A stretch of DNA of 64,000 bases from CBDIDH01 sp965277595 (GTDB lineage Bacteria; Planctomycetota; Planctomycetia; Isosphaerales; Isosphaeraceae), in the NCBI GenBank assembly GCA_965277595.1, contig CBDIDH010000002.1:4836001-4900000 (forward strand), given 5' to 3'. The notes under the pieces were generated by a model that made no database searches, had not been told where the DNA came from, and saw nothing but the letters and a program-made list of their open reading frames with translations. The translations under genes were made by a program, and so were the position numbers. Numbering within the stretch: the first letter of the stretch is position 1; each line of letters opens with the position of its first letter. Positions 61,219-64,000 of this stretch are shown piece after piece.

Positions 61219-63939
61219 TCAGGGCAGGTCGTCGGCCGAGGTCACGACTTTGAAGTCGACCTCCAGCCCCCCGACGAAATGCCGCTCGCCGCAGTGGATC
61301 TTCTGGTTCTCCGTCCCCCGCAGCTCGTCGGCAGCCGTGGTGCTCTTCGTCTCCCGGATGAGGTAGATCAACTCCTCGTCGTCGTCCGGCTTCTCCATTA
61401 CCAGCGCCCAATCCGGATTGTATTGACCGACGGGGGTCGTCACCCTGAACCAGCCCGGCAGCTTCACAAACAGCCGTACGTCCTTCCGCTTCTTCAGCTT
61501 CTCGGCGAACTTCCGCTCGGTGTCGGACTGCACGACGATCTGGTCGTAAATGGAGTTATCTACCGGCACAAGGCGGTCGGAAACGGTCTCTTCTGTTTCG
61601 ACCCATTCGCTCATGTCGTACCAGGTACCGTCCTTCTCGTACTGGATGCCGTCCACCAGTTGCTGTATGGCCTTCTCACGGATCACGCGGGCGGCCTGGG
61701 AGGCGAACTCCTGAGGGTTGTCGAGTGCGGCCTGTCGGTCCTTGATGCCAGTGACGATCGCGGCTAGCGTGCGGCGAGTGAGCTTCACGGGCGGGGTGAT
61801 GTGGGAGATCAGGTCCTCGATCATCTCCACCAGGTTGGGCAGGGCATGGCGGCCGACCAGTCGTGTGAGAACTCGCTTGCCGCCGACCCGGTAGTCCAGC
61901 TTGTCTTCGCCGTCGCCCAAATGCACGTCCGCTGTCTGGCTGATGATGCGCGGCGGCTCGATCTTCAGCTTGTTGAGCGATGCGATGACCTCGGAGAGGA
62001 GCTTGTCGGTATCCACGGTCACCTGATAGCGGGTTTTGTGTTTGATCCGCTCCCACAGTTCCGCGAACTCGGCCGGCATTAGTTCCAGCGGCTTGCGTGT
62101 GGAGATCTTCTTCGCCCGTGCGTTCGTCGGCCGGGGCGCGGCCCCATCCTTACCGAACGCCTCCTCCATCTCCTTCTGCAGGCCGTCCACGAACTGCTCG
62201 TAGCTCTCGTTGGCGACGACCGTCAGGATGTTCAACTTGGGGTCGGCGTTGCGGACGCCCTTCTGATCCACCATCAGCCGCATACCCCGCCCTACCTCCT
62301 GCCGCTTCTTGACCTCGGAAACCGTCTGGTTCAGGGTGCAGATCTGGCACACGTTCGGGTTGTCCCAGCCCTCCCGTAGGGCCGAGTGCGAGAAGATGAA
62401 CGCGACCGGCTCCTTGAACGACAGCAGTCGCTCCTTCTCTTTCATGATGAGGTCGTAGGCGTCCCGGTCTTCCTTGCTCTGGCCGGTCGTCGTGTCGAGG
62501 ATCTCGAACGAGCCGCTCCGGCGGCTCTTCTGGGCGAAGTAGCCCTTACGGACGGCGACGGGTTCCAACGCGGCGAACTCCGGGTACTTGGGCTTCAGCT
62601 CGTTGAACGCCTCATCGAATAGCTCGCGGATGATGCCGGGGTATAGACCGTCCACGCTGCCGGCTCCCCGTTCGGGCGGGGCGGTTCCGATGAAATTCTC
62701 CACCCGGTCGATGAAGAACAGAGACAGCACTTTGATGCCTGCGGCCTTCAGCTTCTTCTGCTTCTGGAAGTGCGTCTCCACGGCTCGGCGAATCTGCTGC
62801 TTGAACAGCTCGGCCTGGTCTGCCCCCTGCGTCTGCCCGACGCGGATTTCGATGCCGTTGGCGAACCGCACGAACCCCTCGCGGGCATGAATCTCGTCGA
62901 TAACGAAAGAGCTGTATTCCGGGCGGTCGGACTTGTCGCTCAGGCACTCGCCCTGCTTGAACAGGTAGCTCTTCTCCTTGATCTGCCCCTCCGCCATGCG
63001 CTGGTGGACTGCGATCTTCGCCTGAACCGTCTTCTTGTTGCTGCGGACCTCCTCCAGCCGCAGGAACACCTGGTTGTAGTCGTCCTCCTTGCGGACGGAG
63101 TCGACCTCGATCCGCTTGACCAACCCTTCCCGATAGGCCTGAAATGGCGTCAGGCGGTAGCAGAGATTGTAAGGATTGCGGTGAGTGGCGCTGAACCGCA
63201 GGGCTGCCAGCGGGTGGAGGGAGGCGAGCGCCCTGATTCGCCCCTCGCTCTCCATGTTCTGCGGCTCGTCCAGGATAAGCACGGGCCTCGCCGCCTGGAT
63301 TAGGTAGAGAGGGGTCGCGCCCTGTAGCCTGTCGGTGGACTGGCGGATGACGTTATCGTCCTTATTGAACGAGTCGATGGTCATCACGAGGATTTCCACG
63401 CAGTCGCTCTGGGCGAATTGCCGAACCTTACCGATGCCCCTCGAATCGTAGGACGTGAAGCGGTAGGGCACGTTGTCATAGATCGCTCGCAGGTGCTCCT
63501 GAGTAACCTTGAGCGACTTGAGCACCCCCTCCCGCACCGCCACCGAATGCACCACTACGATGAACTTCCGCATGCCGTACCGGCGGTGAAGCTCTAGGGC
63601 GGTGCGCAGGTAGACATACGTTTTTCCTGTGCCCGTCTCCATTTCCACCGAGAAATTCGGGAACCGAGCACTCGTGGTGCCGCGCGCCGTCCTGATCTGC
63701 TCCTCGATCATCTCAAGCTTGGTGTCCTCTCCGAGGCCGAAACGCCTCTGGACCGCCTGCAGGTTGGAGAGCAGCGCGTCCTCGGGAAGGTCGAGGCGGT
63801 TAGGGACCGGGCCGAGTAGCGTGCCCATCTCGAAGACGTCGTAATCGACAGTGACGCGGGGCTGCCCCCGGAAGATGTCGGCCGTCGCCTCGATGGCGCG
63901 GAGCTGGTACGCCTGGTTGCCGTCGAACTGAAAACGCAT
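61219..63939 (-). CDS. Type III restriction enzyme, Res (helicase-nuclease) subunit
   Basis: The protein has 906 residues from ATG 63939, preceded by a GGGGGG box. Motif I is METGTGKTYVY near residue 100, the DExx box is ILDEPQNMES near 221, motif III is RFSATHRNPYN, and motif VI-type REGWDNPN and KKRQEVGRGMRL are present. The C-terminal nuclease includes YNPDWALV and LIRETKSTT (PD-xn-ExK) near 840-868. Together with a Mod methyltransferase such proteins translocate DNA and cut between inversely oriented sites. The tail of the upstream gene ends 11 bases before the start. It converges with the DUF3883 gene, leaving only 13 bases between the stops. Confidence 0.93.
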   Translation of the reverse strand: MRFQFDGNQAYQLRAIEATADIFRGQPRVTVDYDVFEMGTLLGPVPNRLDLPEDALLSNLQAVQRRFGLGEDTKLEMIEEQIRTARGTTSARFPNFSVEMETGTGKTYVYLRTALELHRRYGMRKFIVVVHSVAVREGVLKSLKVTQEHLRAIYDNVPYRFTSYDSRGIGKVRQFAQSDCVEILVMTIDSFNKDDNVIRQSTDRLQGATPLYLIQAARPVLILDEPQNMESEGRIRALASLHPLAALRFSATHRNPYNLCYRLTPFQAYREGLVKRIEVDSVRKEDDYNQVFLRLEEVRSNKKTVQAKIAVHQRMAEGQIKEKSYLFKQGECLSDKSDRPEYSSFVIDEIHAREGFVRFANGIEIRVGQTQGADQAELFKQQIRRAVETHFQKQKKLKAAGIKVLSLFFIDRVENFIGTAPPERGAGSVDGLYPGIIRELFDEAFNELKPKYPEFAALEPVAVRKGYFAQKSRRSGSFEILDTTTGQSKEDRDAYDLIMKEKERLLSFKEPVAFIFSHSALREGWDNPNVCQICTLNQTVSEVKKRQEVGRGMRLMVDQKGVRNADPKLNILTVVANESYEQFVDGLQKEMEEAFGKDGAAPRPTNARAKKISTRKPLELMPAEFAELWERIKHKTRYQVTVDTDKLLSEVIASLNKLKIEPPRIISQTADVHLGDGEDKLDYRVGGKRVLTRLVGRHALPNLVEMIEDLISHITPPVKLTRRTLAAIVTGIKDRQAALDNPQEFASQAARVIREKAIQQLVDGIQYEKDGTWYDMSEWVETEETVSDRLVPVDNSIYDQIVVQSDTERKFAEKLKKRKDVRLFVKLPGWFRVTTPVGQYNPDWALVMEKPDDDEELIYLIRETKSTTAADELRGTENQKIHCGERHFVGGLEVDFKVVTSADDLP

Positions 63940-63950
63940 GGCATCCCCCC

Positions 63951-64000
63951 TCAGATGGTTTTAAGGCGGCACTGGAGGGCCAGGTTCGCGGCGGCGGTGT
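63951..64000 (-). CDS. C-terminal end of the gene upstream of Res, presumably Mod (partial)
   Basis: The last 16 codons are open from the right edge and read TAAANLALQCRLKTI before TGA at 63953-63951. The 11-base gap to the Res start shows co-transcription; type III systems normally have mod immediately before res. The fragment is too short to identify by itself. Confidence 0.55.
   Translation of the reverse strand, partial: TAAANLALQCRLKTI

Overview
The window looks like chromosomal DNA of a planctomycete, most likely of the Isosphaeraceae type. The support is high GC, DUF1559 pseudopilin-like genes (two sites), a giant PVC-type membrane-bound dehydrogenase/HEAT/cytochrome protein, a planctomycete-style Ser/Thr kinase fused to a STAND-like ATPase, a ThuA / Gfo-Idh-MocA pair, and many solitary genes on both strands. 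All calls come from reading the sequence and translations; no database search was run.

Left part (1-9.8 kb): start of a probable cyclic beta-1,2-glucan synthase-type gene running off the left edge; an aspartyl-protease/PDZ gene with an in-frame TAA just after its signal peptide; a membrane-bound spermidine-synthase-like protein; a DUF1559 gene with its lipoprotein partner; and a pgi-tal operon.

9.8-18.2 kb: a response regulator, then a group that fits phosphocholine/phosphatidylcholine metabolism: a choline/ethanolamine-kinase-like protein, a CobD-like PLP decarboxylase, a phosphoethanolamine N-methyltransferase of the Plasmodium/nematode kind, an APC permease and a phosphatidylcholine-synthase-like CDP-alcohol transferase, followed by a UMF1-type MFS protein. 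I consider this the most interesting metabolic hypothesis in the window.

18.2-31 kb: the 1041-residue PVC cytochrome protein; a signalling operon of an AlgB-like sigma-54 activator, a KinB-like histidine kinase, a receiver-TPR protein and a KdpD sensor domain without kinase; then the Ser/Thr kinase-ATPase.

31-39 kb: a U32 peptidase whose last ~125 codons are present twice, with a ~1.1 kb foreign-looking islet between the copies; an orphan HlyD-type adaptor; a LpxL-like acyltransferase. 39-55 kb: a broken ISAs1 element, rex, tRNA-Gln, two co-directional membrane genes of which the downstream one carries the DUF1559 signature, a CAP-domain protein, leuCD, overlapping lipB-lipA (LipB lacks both usual catalytic residues), a secreted beta-rich protein, ThuA and Gfo/Idh/MocA genes, and an intact-looking ISNCY/IS5-like element.

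55.7-64 kb: directly after tRNA-Ser(GGA) lies an accessory region with a NUMOD4/HNH endonuclease, an AP2-type remnant, a DUF4297 (Cap4-like) nuclease plus DUF3732 ABC ATPase plus DUF3883 nuclease-like gene train, and a type III restriction Res subunit facing it, with the tail of its presumed Mod partner at the right edge. This resembles a defence island.

Scattered between genes are two families of palindromic repeats: MITE-like elements with AGGAGAATTG / GATGACC ends, and arrays built from AAAGGGC / AAAGGTCAGAGGGC-like units.
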